Below, piece by piece: positions 1 through 7,919 of a DNA stretch of 51,122 nucleotides (position 1 is the stretch's first letter; the number at the start of each line of letters is the position of its first letter). The position numbers and the translations under genes are program-made. Origin of the DNA: Lachnospiraceae bacterium (GTDB lineage: Bacteria; Bacillota; Clostridia; Lachnospirales; Lachnospiraceae); the NCBI GenBank assembly GCA_022764465.1, contig JALERL010000076.1, positions 1 through 51,122 on the forward strand. Direction: 5' to 3'. Under the pieces are notes generated by a model, which had not been told where the DNA came from, did no database searches, and saw only the letters and a list, made by a program, of their open reading frames with translations.

Positions 1-810
1 AAGTTACTGTTACCGGAAGATTCCAAGCTGCGTGAGGTTGTAACAATCTCCAATCCATTAGGAGAAGACTTCAGTATCATGCGTACCACACCGTTAAACG
101 GAATGCTGACTTCCTTAGCAACGAACTTCAACCGTAGAAACAAGGATGTCCGTCTGTATGAGATCGGTAATATCTATCTTCCAAAACAGATACCGGTTAC
201 CGAACTTCCGGACGAGCGTGTACAGTTTACACTCGGAATGTATGGCGAGGGAGACTTCTTTACCATGAAGGGTGTCGTAGAAGAGTTCTTCTATAAAGTA
301 GGATTAACAGAGAAACTGGTTTATGATCCACAGGCTGGCAAGTCCTTCCTTCATCCGGGAAGACAGGCCAATATCATCTATAAGGATCAGGTAGTTGGTT
401 ATCTTGGAGAAGTTCATCCGACCGTAGCAGCAAACTACAACATCAAGGATCGTGTTTATGTTGCAGTCTTAGACATGCCTTATATCGTAGAGCAGGCAAC
501 CTTTGATCGTAAATACAGCGGAATTGCCAAGTTCCCGGCTGCAACCAGAGACATCAGTATGGTTGTTCCAAAGGAAATCCTTGCAGGTGACATCGAAAAA
601 GTATTTGATGCAAAGGGCGGCAAGAACTTAGAAAGCTATGAATTGTTCGATATCTACGAAGGCGCACAGATCAAGGCAGGCTTCAAGTCCATGGCATACT
701 CTTTAACCTTCCGTGCCAAGGATCGTAACCTTGAGGAAAACGACATCACTTCTGCCATGACAAAGATTCTTAAGGCATTAGAAGAGATGGGCATCGAATT
801 ACGTGGTTAG
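1..810 (+). CDS. pheT: Phenylalanine--tRNA ligase beta subunit, C-terminal part (5' end outside window)
   Basis: The reading frame is open from base 1 and continues into an in-frame Met at base 79, so this is the 3' part of a gene that starts upstream of the window. The visible 269 codons include the motif VTISNPLGEDFSIMRTTPLN followed by YEIGNIYLP, characteristic of the catalytic-like B6/B7 core of PheT. The C-terminus is the ferredoxin-fold anticodon-binding domain (FPAATRDISMVV, then LTFRAKDRNLEENDI). PheT pairs with PheS to charge tRNA-Phe in the cytoplasm; pheS would be expected just upstream. A rho-independent terminator follows at 893. Start truncated by the window edge, otherwise intact. 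Confidence 0.97.
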   Translation, partial: KLLLPEDSKLREVVTISNPLGEDFSIMRTTPLNGMLTSLATNFNRRNKDVRLYEIGNIYLPKQIPVTELPDERVQFTLGMYGEGDFFTMKGVVEEFFYKVGLTEKLVYDPQAGKSFLHPGRQANIIYKDQVVGYLGEVHPTVAANYNIKDRVYVAVLDMPYIVEQATFDRKYSGIAKFPAATRDISMVVPKEILAGDIEKVFDAKGGKNLESYELFDIYEGAQIKAGFKSMAYSLTFRAKDRNLEENDITSAMTKILKALEEMGIELRG

Positions 811-866
811 TAATGTGAAAAATAAGATTTTCATGCGAAAAAAGGAAGATGAAAACGAAATAGAAT

Positions 867-884
867 GATTGCTGACAAGCAATC
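867..884 (+). other. Small hairpin downstream of pheT
   Basis: GATTGC and GCAATC pair around the loop TGACAA. There is no T-run after it, so it is not itself a terminator; the terminator starts nine bases later. It may only be a 3' end structure of the pheT message. Confidence 0.4.
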
Positions 885-892
885 TATGATAG

Positions 893-947
893 AAAAAGGT
901 AGTTACAGATCTCACAGGAGAGAAGTAACTGCCTTTTTCTATGCATC
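893..947 (+). terminator. pheT terminator; left copy of a duplicated hairpin
   Basis: GGTAGTTAC pairs with GTAACTGCC, with an inner GATCTC/GAGA stem, flanked by A-run and T-run, so it can terminate pheT. Nearly the same 53-55 bases, including the trailing TATGCATC, recur at 2883-2935 on the other side of the ATPase gene pair. The two copies therefore bracket that cassette. Confidence 0.9.
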
Positions 948-1147
948 GTTTCGGTCATAAGCAGTTGCTTGATATGTGAAAAATATATTGTGAATATATA
1001 TTACCAAAATTGAGTATACTTAAAAATATCTGATGCATATATGAAATATAAACATAAAAAACGTTTTTAACTATTGAAAAATCAATTTATTGTGGTAATA
1101 TATATTAAGATAAACGAAAAATGTGTTAATGTATCTGGAGGCGCGAA
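948..1147. promoter_or_regulatory. A+T-rich upstream region of the ATPase pair, with promoter and 14-bp inverted repeat
   Basis: A promoter reads TTGAAA (1074-1079), 16-bp spacer, TAATAT (1096-1101). A perfect 14-bp inverted repeat lies at 993-1006 (AATATATATTACCA) and 1093-1106 (TGGTAATATATATT); the right arm covers the -10 box. This is the geometry of an operator or looping site, though part of the arms is simple AT sequence. The ribosome site CTGGAGG lies 5' of the ATG at 1148. No gene was found in this gap. Confidence 0.6.
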
Positions 1148-2317
1148 ATGAGAATATTAAGAATTGAAGCAGATGGAATTTTTCTTTTTAATGGAAAGGT
1201 TGTAATCGATTTTAATGCGGAACAAAGAATATACCCAGATAATGCTGCTATGCTTTGTAAAGCATTTGGCAATACCTATACGAATAATATTCTATCATTT
1301 GTAGGTGTTAATGCGTCTGGAAAAACAACTTCTCTCAAATTAATTTCTTTTGTTATGAGTTTATTAAATGCAGAAGCAATTAATAACATTGGCGCAAAAG
1401 TTGTTTTAGAAAGATCGCAAAAAGTAACATTGAAAATATATTTTTATGATGAGAAGAATAAAGATGTTTGGTTATTAGAGACCGTTATTGGAGTAATGAA
1501 AGAGGAAGGTGCTGCGGATAGATATACTATTTTACATGAAAAGCTCTATACTCGTAAGGCAAGTTCTGTCACATCTAAAACGAACGTATTTGTATTTGCT
1601 GATAATAATTTGTTTAAATCAAGAGACATTTCGCAGGAACAATTTATATTTTTGAAAGATGATGTTAGTATTGTTATTGCATTGGGTAAGACAGGAAATG
1701 TGTTTTTTAGGGATTTAACAGAGTGGACGGATTTCAATATTTTGAATTCGTTTGGTGATTTCCCAATGGCATTAATTCAGTTCCTTGATCCAAGTATAGA
1801 ATATATCAAATTCAATGCAGATGAGACGGAATTGATTGTTAAATTTAAGAGAGAAAAAGAGACGATCTCTTTGCGTGGCATACAAAATATAAGCCATTAT
1901 CTATCATCTGGCACGATCAAGGGATTAAATGTATTTATGCAGGCATGGGTGGTTTTGATTAAGGGTGGATATTTTATCATTGATGAGATAGAAAATCATT
2001 TTAATAAAGAGATTGTTGCTACATTGATTAGATTTTTCATGGATAAAAATGTTAATAAAAGTGGAGCGACGTTAATCTATTCGACACACTATATTGAGTT
2101 GTTAGATGAACTGGATCGAAATGATGGAATATATATTATTAGAAATAATGGTGGTGTATCAATTCAGAAGTTATATCATATTTTGAAACGCAACGATATA
2201 AAAAAGAGTGATGTATTTCAGAGTGGAATGTTAGAGGGAACGGTTCCTTCATATGAAGCTTTTATGAGGCTGAAAAAAGTGATGTCTACTGGAGAAATAG
2301 TGGAGGCTAGAGCATGA
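1148..2317 (+). CDS. AAA/ABC-type ATPase (AAA_15/AAA_21, OLD/RloA-like), putative defence ATPase
   Basis: A 389-residue SMC/Rad50-like ATPase. Visible motifs in order: Walker A GVNASGKTT (about 53-61), a signature-like SSGTIKGLN (about 253), Walker B YFIIDEIENHF (about 274-282) and a switch-region STHY (about 313). There is no membrane segment. ATPases of this class usually act with a nuclease or toxin partner in phage defence (OLD, Gabija, PARIS, RloA/RloB). The stop overlaps the ATG of the next gene by 4 bases (ATGA), which implies coupled translation and a stable partnership. The gene is much more A+T-rich than its neighbours, with codons such as TTA, ATA and AGA favoured, consistent with horizontal acquisition. 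The ATPase assignment is firm; the defence role is inferred. Confidence 0.85.
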   Translation: MRILRIEADGIFLFNGKVVIDFNAEQRIYPDNAAMLCKAFGNTYTNNILSFVGVNASGKTTSLKLISFVMSLLNAEAINNIGAKVVLERSQKVTLKIYFYDEKNKDVWLLETVIGVMKEEGAADRYTILHEKLYTRKASSVTSKTNVFVFADNNLFKSRDISQEQFIFLKDDVSIVIALGKTGNVFFRDLTEWTDFNILNSFGDFPMALIQFLDPSIEYIKFNADETELIVKFKREKETISLRGIQNISHYLSSGTIKGLNVFMQAWVVLIKGGYFIIDEIENHFNKEIVATLIRFFMDKNVNKSGATLIYSTHYIELLDELDRNDGIYIIRNNGGVSIQKLYHILKRNDIKKSDVFQSGMLEGTVPSYEAFMRLKKVMSTGEIVEARA

Positions 2318-2844
2318 TTGAATTATCTCCGATGGTGGCTGTTATTTGTGAAGGTGGTGCGGAGACTGCTATTATAGATATGTTGGTTGATAACGATATG
2401 TTGATTTTTAATAGGAGTCAAATGTTAAATGAAGAAGTTATTCGTTGCAGAAAAGGAAAGGAGTTCGAACAACGGTATTTAAGAAAAGGATTTCAGAGTA
2501 AAATTACAGTACTACGTGTTTTGGATTCACATTCGGAAGGATTTAAGTTAAGCTCTGCTTATAAAGATAAGGTAGATGTGATTAAGGTTGTGACTTCTCC
2601 TGAAATAGAAATGTTATTAATTTTAGCAGAAGGAAAGTATGATGATTATATGAAAAAGGCTAGTTCTATGTCACCAAGTATTTTTTGCAAGCAAGTGTTA
2701 AAGATGAAAGAAAGTATTAAATCCCAAGAATATGTTCGTAATTATTTTTCGGATATCAATATGCTGATTGATACAATCCGAGAATATAAAAGAGTAAAAA
2801 CGTTAAAAAAAGGGGAAGTGTATTTGGCTGATTTATTAAAGTAA
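2314..2844 (+). CDS. Small RloB/TOPRIM-like protein, partner of the upstream ATPase
   Basis: A 176-residue protein that starts inside the stop codon of the ATPase gene. Three short motifs fit a TOPRIM/RloB-like fold: VICEGGAE (10-17) with the acidic residue expected after the first strand, VLRVLDSHSE (66-75) with a single Asp where DxD often stands, and TSPEIEMLLIL (94-104), which resembles the NPxxExWLLLHF strand of RloB. In related two-gene systems this partner is the nuclease effector. The protein is shorter than most RloB or DUF4435 partners (about 200-300 residues), and the second acidic motif is reduced. It may thus be a divergent or minimal effector. No trusted family name can be assigned by eye. 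Confidence 0.65.
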   Translation: MIELSPMVAVICEGGAETAIIDMLVDNDMLIFNRSQMLNEEVIRCRKGKEFEQRYLRKGFQSKITVLRVLDSHSEGFKLSSAYKDKVDVIKVVTSPEIEMLLILAEGKYDDYMKKASSMSPSIFCKQVLKMKESIKSQEYVRNYFSDINMLIDTIREYKRVKTLKKGEVYLADLLK

Positions 2845-2882
2845 TTATAAGTTATGTACATAATTCATAAAGACTTATTCTG

Positions 2883-2935
2883 AAAAGGTAGTTACAGATC
2901 TCGAAAGAGAAAAGTAGCTGCCTTTTTTATGCATC
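2883..2935 (+). terminator. Terminator of the ATPase pair; right copy of the duplicated hairpin
   Basis: GGTAGTTAC pairs with GTAGCTGCC (one wobble), inner GATCTC/GAGA, then a T-run and TATGCATC. It matches the 893-947 copy over almost its full length; differences cluster in the loop and at one stem position. Confidence 0.9.
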
Positions 2936-2991
2936 TAACCTATTTTGTGACAATTCTGTGATAAAAATCTAAATTTTTCATAAATTATTTA

Positions 2992-3020
2992 TTGCGGTAA
3001 AGTGTAAAAAACGTTATAAT
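2992..3020 (+). promoter_or_regulatory. Promoter of the first fibronectin-III-like gene
   Basis: TTGCGG (2992-2997), 17-bp spacer, TATAAT (3015-3020). It lies after the right hairpin copy and before the AAGGAGG ribosome site at 3053, so the secreted-protein array has its own promoter. Confidence 0.7.
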
Positions 3021-3065
3021 GGTCGTGTCAATGCTTACATGATGTAAAAAATAAGGAGGATGATT

Positions 3066-4382
3066 ATGGAAAAGAGTAATCACAAAAGTAAAATCTGGTT
3101 ACGTACAGCAATGGTATTTTTATTTGCGGTAGTTGTAACTGTATTTTCAAAAATGGATGTAAAGGCAGCAATTTCAGGCGTTGCTACAGGGGTACATCAG
3201 ACATATGGAGATGATGATTCTATTAGATTCTCATGGAATAATGGATATTCATCTACCGGTGCAGATGTAAACTATGTCTGGGAAGTAAGCGCGAACAAGC
3301 AATTTACACAGATCACAAAAGTAGGTAATAATAGTTATGACACAGAGGATACTGCATCTGGATTAGCTGTGGGCAGAACGTATTATGTCAGAGTAGGTGC
3401 AACAGAGCAGGAGTATGTATATATGGTAGATAATACCAGCAAGATTCCTGCGGATACAAAGTGGTCTGCGACAGTAGAAATGGTAACAGCTCCAACTTCT
3501 AAGATCGAAGGATTTAAGCAGACCAATGCTACAACATCTTCTATGAAGTTTGAATGGAAGAAGGTGGCGAGTGCGAATGAGTACCTGATCAGTTATAAGA
3601 AGTATGGAAGTGAGACTTGGACAAACAAGTATACAACAAAAACAAACTACACGATCAAAGGCTTAAAGGCTGCAACAGAATATAATGTGCGGATCAGTCC
3701 GGTAAGGAAAGCCACTACAGGGTTCCGTGCAGTTGGAGATTCTACGAATTCTTATACTACATATCCTACTGTATCCGGAAAAGTAAAGGGTCTGGAAAAT
3801 GAAGGAGTAAGAAAAGGTCAGGCATATTTTTCATGGGATAGAATGGACAACGTAGATGGTTACAAGGTCGCTATCACAAAGTATGGGGACAAGAAATGGA
3901 AGCATACCATCAAAGTTACAACAGAGAGTGGTGCTTACTCAGATGATGCCTGGGTTTCTACGAATAATATCAAGTTAGGTGAATTTTACAGAGCGAAAGT
4001 CTGCTCTTATGTAAAAATGTCTAATGGTAAATTAAAATGCAGTGCATGGAGTTCGGATATTGTATTTGGTTCTTCTCCAAAGAGCGTCGTTGCAAAAAAG
4101 AGTGGCAGAAATGTAAAAATCAGCTGGTCTAAGGTGAATGGTGCTACCGGATATGTAGTATATGTTTCAACATCTTCTAATAAGGGTTATAAGAAAGTAG
4201 CTACTTTAAAGAGCAATACCAGAAAATATACTTTAAAGAAATTTAATAAGAAAGCTTTGAAGTATGGTTCAGATTACTATGTTCGTGTAGAGCCGATAAA
4301 GAAGGATGGTAAAAAATTATATCATACATATTTTGATTATTATAGCGCATATCAGGATTCTGTATGGTTAACCAAATGGTAA
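3066..4382 (+). CDS. Secreted fibronectin type III-like repeat protein (paralogue 1 of 4)
   Basis: A 438-residue exported protein. The ATG at 3066 is preferred over that at 3060, because GGAGG (3055-3059) would abut the latter. The N-terminus is a signal peptide (basic start, hydrophobic FLFAVVVTVF, cleavage near DVKAA). The mature part has about four FnIII-like modules, with recurring phrases of the type IRFSWNN, MKFEWKKVASANEYLISYKK, AYFSWDRMDNVDGYKVAIT and VKISWSKVNGATGYVVYVS. The last module, with KKFNKKALKYG and YYVRVEP, is the best conserved among the four paralogues. No LPXTG motif, membrane tail, SLH or dockerin was seen, so how it stays at the surface is unknown. A role in adhesion or matrix binding is plausible but not shown. 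Confidence 0.85.
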   Translation: MEKSNHKSKIWLRTAMVFLFAVVVTVFSKMDVKAAISGVATGVHQTYGDDDSIRFSWNNGYSSTGADVNYVWEVSANKQFTQITKVGNNSYDTEDTASGLAVGRTYYVRVGATEQEYVYMVDNTSKIPADTKWSATVEMVTAPTSKIEGFKQTNATTSSMKFEWKKVASANEYLISYKKYGSETWTNKYTTKTNYTIKGLKAATEYNVRISPVRKATTGFRAVGDSTNSYTTYPTVSGKVKGLENEGVRKGQAYFSWDRMDNVDGYKVAITKYGDKKWKHTIKVTTESGAYSDDAWVSTNNIKLGEFYRAKVCSYVKMSNGKLKCSAWSSDIVFGSSPKSVVAKKSGRNVKISWSKVNGATGYVVYVSTSSNKGYKKVATLKSNTRKYTLKKFNKKALKYGSDYYVRVEPIKKDGKKLYHTYFDYYSAYQDSVWLTKW

Positions 4383-4445
4383 GATAAATGATAAAATATT
4401 TATGTTTGCATAATATAATAAAATAAGAATTCAGGGGGAATCAGA

Positions 4446-5132
4446 ATGAAAAAATTAACGAAGCGCATTTTGACCTTTGCACTTGCATTTGCAATGCTTT
4501 TCACAACGGAGCTTTTCGTGCCGCAGAACACGACAGAGGTACAGGCAGCAGGTACACCACGTTTTACAGACAAGTCCTATGTGGTTACTTACCAGCCGGG
4601 AGAGTACTTTACAAGGTATTATACATTACTTTCGATTGTCGGCTGTAACCGTGCAACGGAGATCAAGGATGTAAAAAGCAGCAATACAAGTGTTTGCCGC
4701 CTGCAGGTAAAACAGGGATACTTAAGAGCGTTCTATTATAAGACCGGTACGGCAACCATCACCTGTAAGGTGAAGGGTAAGAAGATCTCAACCAAGCTTG
4801 TTGTGAAGAAGTATGCATCACCGGTTAAGAACTTTAAGATTGGCAGGAAGGAATTCGCTTCTATGTTTAAGACGGCGAGCAACCGTGAGTATTATCATAC
4901 AGATAAGATCAAGAATCAGAAGCTGAATATTGTTATGAATAAGAACTGGGTGATGACTGGAATCTATACCAGGTTGAACGGAACCTCGAAATCGAATTAC
5001 CGCCTTGGTGCAAAAACAAAATATTCTGCAAAGATCAGCAGCTTTGGAGCTTATGATCATATCAGAATTAATTGTACCAATAAGAAGACCGGAATCGTTG
5101 AAACAATAGAACTAGATCTTAGCTATGAATAA
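4446..5132 (+). CDS. Small secreted Ig-like (Big_2-like) protein (paralogue 1 of 2)
   Basis: A 228-residue exported protein with signal peptide MKKLTKRILTFALAFAMLF and probable cleavage at VQAAG. The segment SSNTSVCRL through GTATITCKVKGKKISTKLVVKK resembles the Big_2 bacterial immunoglobulin-like domain. A second, unrecognised half (about 125-228) follows. It is a clear paralogue of the gene at 9340: both carry PQNTTxVxAA before the cleavage site, then TxLxVKKY, FKIGK/R and EYYHTxxxKNQKL. It has no catalytic signature. Its place between fibronectin-like paralogues suggests it works with them at the cell surface. Confidence 0.8.
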   Translation: MKKLTKRILTFALAFAMLFTTELFVPQNTTEVQAAGTPRFTDKSYVVTYQPGEYFTRYYTLLSIVGCNRATEIKDVKSSNTSVCRLQVKQGYLRAFYYKTGTATITCKVKGKKISTKLVVKKYASPVKNFKIGRKEFASMFKTASNREYYHTDKIKNQKLNIVMNKNWVMTGIYTRLNGTSKSNYRLGAKTKYSAKISSFGAYDHIRINCTNKKTGIVETIELDLSYE

Positions 5133-5141
5133 GCTGCAGTA

Positions 5142-5170
5142 CAGAGATATTGGTTACCAATATCTCTGTT
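5142..5170 (+). terminator. Strong hairpin after the first Ig-like gene
   Basis: CAGAGATATTGG pairs perfectly with CCAATATCTCTG around TTA. Only a short TTT follows, so termination may be partial and let transcription continue into the next paralogue. Confidence 0.6.
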
Positions 5171-5234
5171 TGCGTGTATATATGTCAATATAGCATATAT
5201 CATCTGCAATTTTACAAGTGAGGGAGAGTAACAG

Positions 5235-6551
5235 ATGAAGGAAAATAGAGAAAACAGAAACCATCTTTCATGGATTCGTATCTGTATGGGACTGATCTTT
5301 GCCGTATGCTTGGGCATGTTCCTGCAGGTGGATGCGGATGCAGCCATTACGAAGATGCCATCGAAGCTGGTGCAGACAGAGGCAAGTAGTAATTTTATCA
5401 GTTTCCGTTGGGAGAAGGGAAGCACAGATAAGAATGATGGTCCATACTATGTCTGGGAAGTAAGCGAAGATGCATCCTTTACAGATATTGTCCGTGTGGG
5501 GACTGCATCGGGTATGGAAACGATGGGCTGTGACGAACTTGATGCCGGAAAGACCTATTATGTAAGAATCGGTGTCATGGAAGAATCAAAGTATATACCG
5601 GATACCACACAGATTCCATCTGATGTGAAGTGGACGAGCGGTGTAGCGATGATCACAGCACCGGAATGCATTACCGGGAATATGAAACAGACAAAGGCAT
5701 CAACATCGCAGATGACGATCAGCTGGAATAAGGCTGCCGGAGCAAATGCATATCTTGTCCGTTATAATAAGGAAAAGACAAAGAAGTATACGGAAGTGAT
5801 GGTGAATAAGAATTCCTGCACGTTAAAGAAATTAAGCGCAGGAGCTGACTATTACATAGAAATCTGTCCGGTCAATAAGAGCAGTAAGTTTACTGCGGTA
5901 AATAAGCTGAATGCAAGTGGATTTTTTTCAACGGTATCGAACAAGGTAAGTGGTCTGAAGAATCTGAATATGACCGATGGAAGTGCAAAGTTTATCTGGA
6001 ATCCGATGAAAAATGCAAGGGGTTATGAACTTGCGGTGACAAAATATTCGAACAAATGGACGAAGAAGAATACGATGACCTTGAACCAGGTATATATGCG
6101 AAAGGCGGAAAGGGTTCAGTTTACGAATACGAAGTTGAAAAATGGAACCTTTTATAAAGCAAGAGTCCGTTCCTATATTCTGTTATCAGATGGAACAAAG
6201 GCATACAGTGCATGGAGCAATGAGATCACCTTTGGTTCTGCACCAAAGAAGGTAAATGTGAAGTCAAACGGAAAGGGTATTCAGATCAGCTGGTCAAAAG
6301 TAACCGGGGCAACAGGATATCAGATCTATGTCTTAGAACAGGGAAAGAAGAACTATCAGAAGGTTACAACGGTGAAGGCAAAGACCGCCAAGTATACCTT
6401 AAAGAAGATCAACAAGAAGAACTTAAAATCCGGAAAGAATTATTTTATCCGGATTACACCGATCCGCAAGTCAGGTAAGACAACAGCAAGCCTGAATTGC
6501 AAGGAGGCGTACAAGCTGTTCCAGAAATCTATCTGGTTTTACAGATGGTAA
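5235..6551 (+). CDS. Secreted fibronectin type III-like repeat protein (paralogue 2 of 4)
   Basis: A 438-residue protein with a basic N-terminus, the hydrophobic core CMGLIFAVCLGMFL and a cleavage site near VDADAA. Module order matches the paralogue at 3066: FISFRWEKG, QMTISWNKAAGANAYLVRY, AKFIWNPMKNARGYELAVTKYS, and a conserved final module IQISWSKVTGATGYQIYV with KKINKKNLKSG. Ribosome site GGGAG precedes the ATG. It ends only 18 bases before the next paralogue, with which it is probably cotranscribed. It differs from its paralogues mainly in surface residues (very Lys-rich), as expected after tandem duplication. No anchor motif seen. Confidence 0.85.
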   Translation: MKENRENRNHLSWIRICMGLIFAVCLGMFLQVDADAAITKMPSKLVQTEASSNFISFRWEKGSTDKNDGPYYVWEVSEDASFTDIVRVGTASGMETMGCDELDAGKTYYVRIGVMEESKYIPDTTQIPSDVKWTSGVAMITAPECITGNMKQTKASTSQMTISWNKAAGANAYLVRYNKEKTKKYTEVMVNKNSCTLKKLSAGADYYIEICPVNKSSKFTAVNKLNASGFFSTVSNKVSGLKNLNMTDGSAKFIWNPMKNARGYELAVTKYSNKWTKKNTMTLNQVYMRKAERVQFTNTKLKNGTFYKARVRSYILLSDGTKAYSAWSNEITFGSAPKKVNVKSNGKGIQISWSKVTGATGYQIYVLEQGKKNYQKVTTVKAKTAKYTLKKINKKNLKSGKNYFIRITPIRKSGKTTASLNCKEAYKLFQKSIWFYRW

Positions 6552-6569
6552 GATACGAAAGGAGATTTC

Positions 6570-7883
6570 ATGAGAAAATTAGTTACTTCAAAGGGAAGAA
6601 CATTCGGTAATATCTTCCTTGGATTTGTTATGGCAGTTTTAGTTACTGCCTTTTGTAAGATGGATATCCATGCGGCAATCAGTGCAGCACCATCGAATGT
6701 GCATCAGGTGGATGGTGCCACGACGATAACCGAGATAAAGCTTGCATGGAACAGGGGGCGTTCTAATATAGGCAAACAGGTTTATTATTATTATCAGATC
6801 AGCAGAAATGCAGATTTTAAGAAAGTGTTCCGACAGGGTCGCACAAGTGATACCGAAGCAAACGTTTTCTCATTAGGCCAGGGCATGGAGTTTTATGTAA
6901 GAGTCGGGGCATCGGAACAGGGCTATAATGGAATTGATCAAGCACCGGATGATATTAAGTGGTCCGGTTCAACCAAAGTGATAACAGCACCGATCTGTAG
7001 TGTTCAGAATTTAAAACGGACAGGTGCAACAGCATCGACCATGAAGTTTAGCTGGAAGAAAGCGTGGGATGCAGACGGATACGAAGTATCTTATTATAAA
7101 AATAATAATACCGAAAATGTGATCAAAAAGCGTACCAGGAGTGCATCCATTACACTGACCGGATTAAAGCAGGGAGAATCCTATACTGTTCAGGTCTCAC
7201 CGGCAAAGATCAGTGGCTCTTACTGGGCAGTGGCAGAGAACTGTTCGGTTACAGTAACTGCCCAGACAACCTTTAAGGGTGTGACCGGATTTGAAAATGT
7301 AAGCTGTGAACATAATCAGGTTGTATATAAGTGGAATTCCGTGGTATCCGGTGTAGCAATGCCGGATGTCTACCGTTTTGATATGACATCCTATAAGGAC
7401 ACAAAGTTTAAAAAGACATTATTCTCCTATGCAACAGAATCGGAAGGTCAGCTGAGAATACAGAATCATAAGATCAAAGCCGGCAGCTTTTATCTTGCAA
7501 GGGTTTTAGCAGGAGTCAGGCTTGCAGACGGGAAGTATGCATTTGGCAAATCCAGCACTGTGATTGCAGTTGGTACAAGACCGAAGAAGGTATCGTCAAC
7601 GCAGAGTGGAAAGGGAATCAAGGTAAGCTGGTCTAAGGTTAACGGAGCAACCGGTTATGAGATCTATGTTTCTACGAAGCCAGATAGCGGATTTAAAAAA
7701 ATTGCAACGACGAAGGGAAGTGCAACCAGCTATACCATAAAGAAGTTTCATAAGAAAGCATTAAAGCAGGGCTCTTATTATGTGAAGGTTGTACCGGTGT
7801 GCAAGCAGGGTGGTAAGACATACCGTGCAAAGGACAGTAAAACAATCATGTACGATACTTATATCTGGTATTATAAAAAATAA
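6570..7883 (+). CDS. Secreted fibronectin type III-like repeat protein (paralogue 3 of 4)
   Basis: A 437-residue exported protein; start supported by AAAGGAG. Signal peptide with core IFLGFVMAVLVTAF and cleavage near DIHAA. Modules: IKLAWNRG, MKFSWKKAWDADGYEVSYYK, VVYKWNSVVSGVAMPDVYRFDMTSYK (an insertion relative to the paralogues), and the conserved final module IKVSWSKVNGATGYEIYVS with KKFHKKALKQG. The strong identity of the last module with the gene at 3066, against divergent central modules, suggests either selection on that module or gene conversion among copies. Confidence 0.85.
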   Translation: MRKLVTSKGRTFGNIFLGFVMAVLVTAFCKMDIHAAISAAPSNVHQVDGATTITEIKLAWNRGRSNIGKQVYYYYQISRNADFKKVFRQGRTSDTEANVFSLGQGMEFYVRVGASEQGYNGIDQAPDDIKWSGSTKVITAPICSVQNLKRTGATASTMKFSWKKAWDADGYEVSYYKNNNTENVIKKRTRSASITLTGLKQGESYTVQVSPAKISGSYWAVAENCSVTVTAQTTFKGVTGFENVSCEHNQVVYKWNSVVSGVAMPDVYRFDMTSYKDTKFKKTLFSYATESEGQLRIQNHKIKAGSFYLARVLAGVRLADGKYAFGKSSTVIAVGTRPKKVSSTQSGKGIKVSWSKVNGATGYEIYVSTKPDSGFKKIATTKGSATSYTIKKFHKKALKQGSYYVKVVPVCKQGGKTYRAKDSKTIMYDTYIWYYKK

Positions 7884-7919
7884 GTCAGTAATAAGATTCA
7901 CAAGAAATGAGGATAGATC

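Noticed and set aside
1148-2844. Assignment of the pair as a canonical PARIS (AriA/AriB) or OLD system
   Set aside because: The partner is far shorter than DUF4435 proteins and the ATPase is not fused to TOPRIM; resemblance is only architectural.
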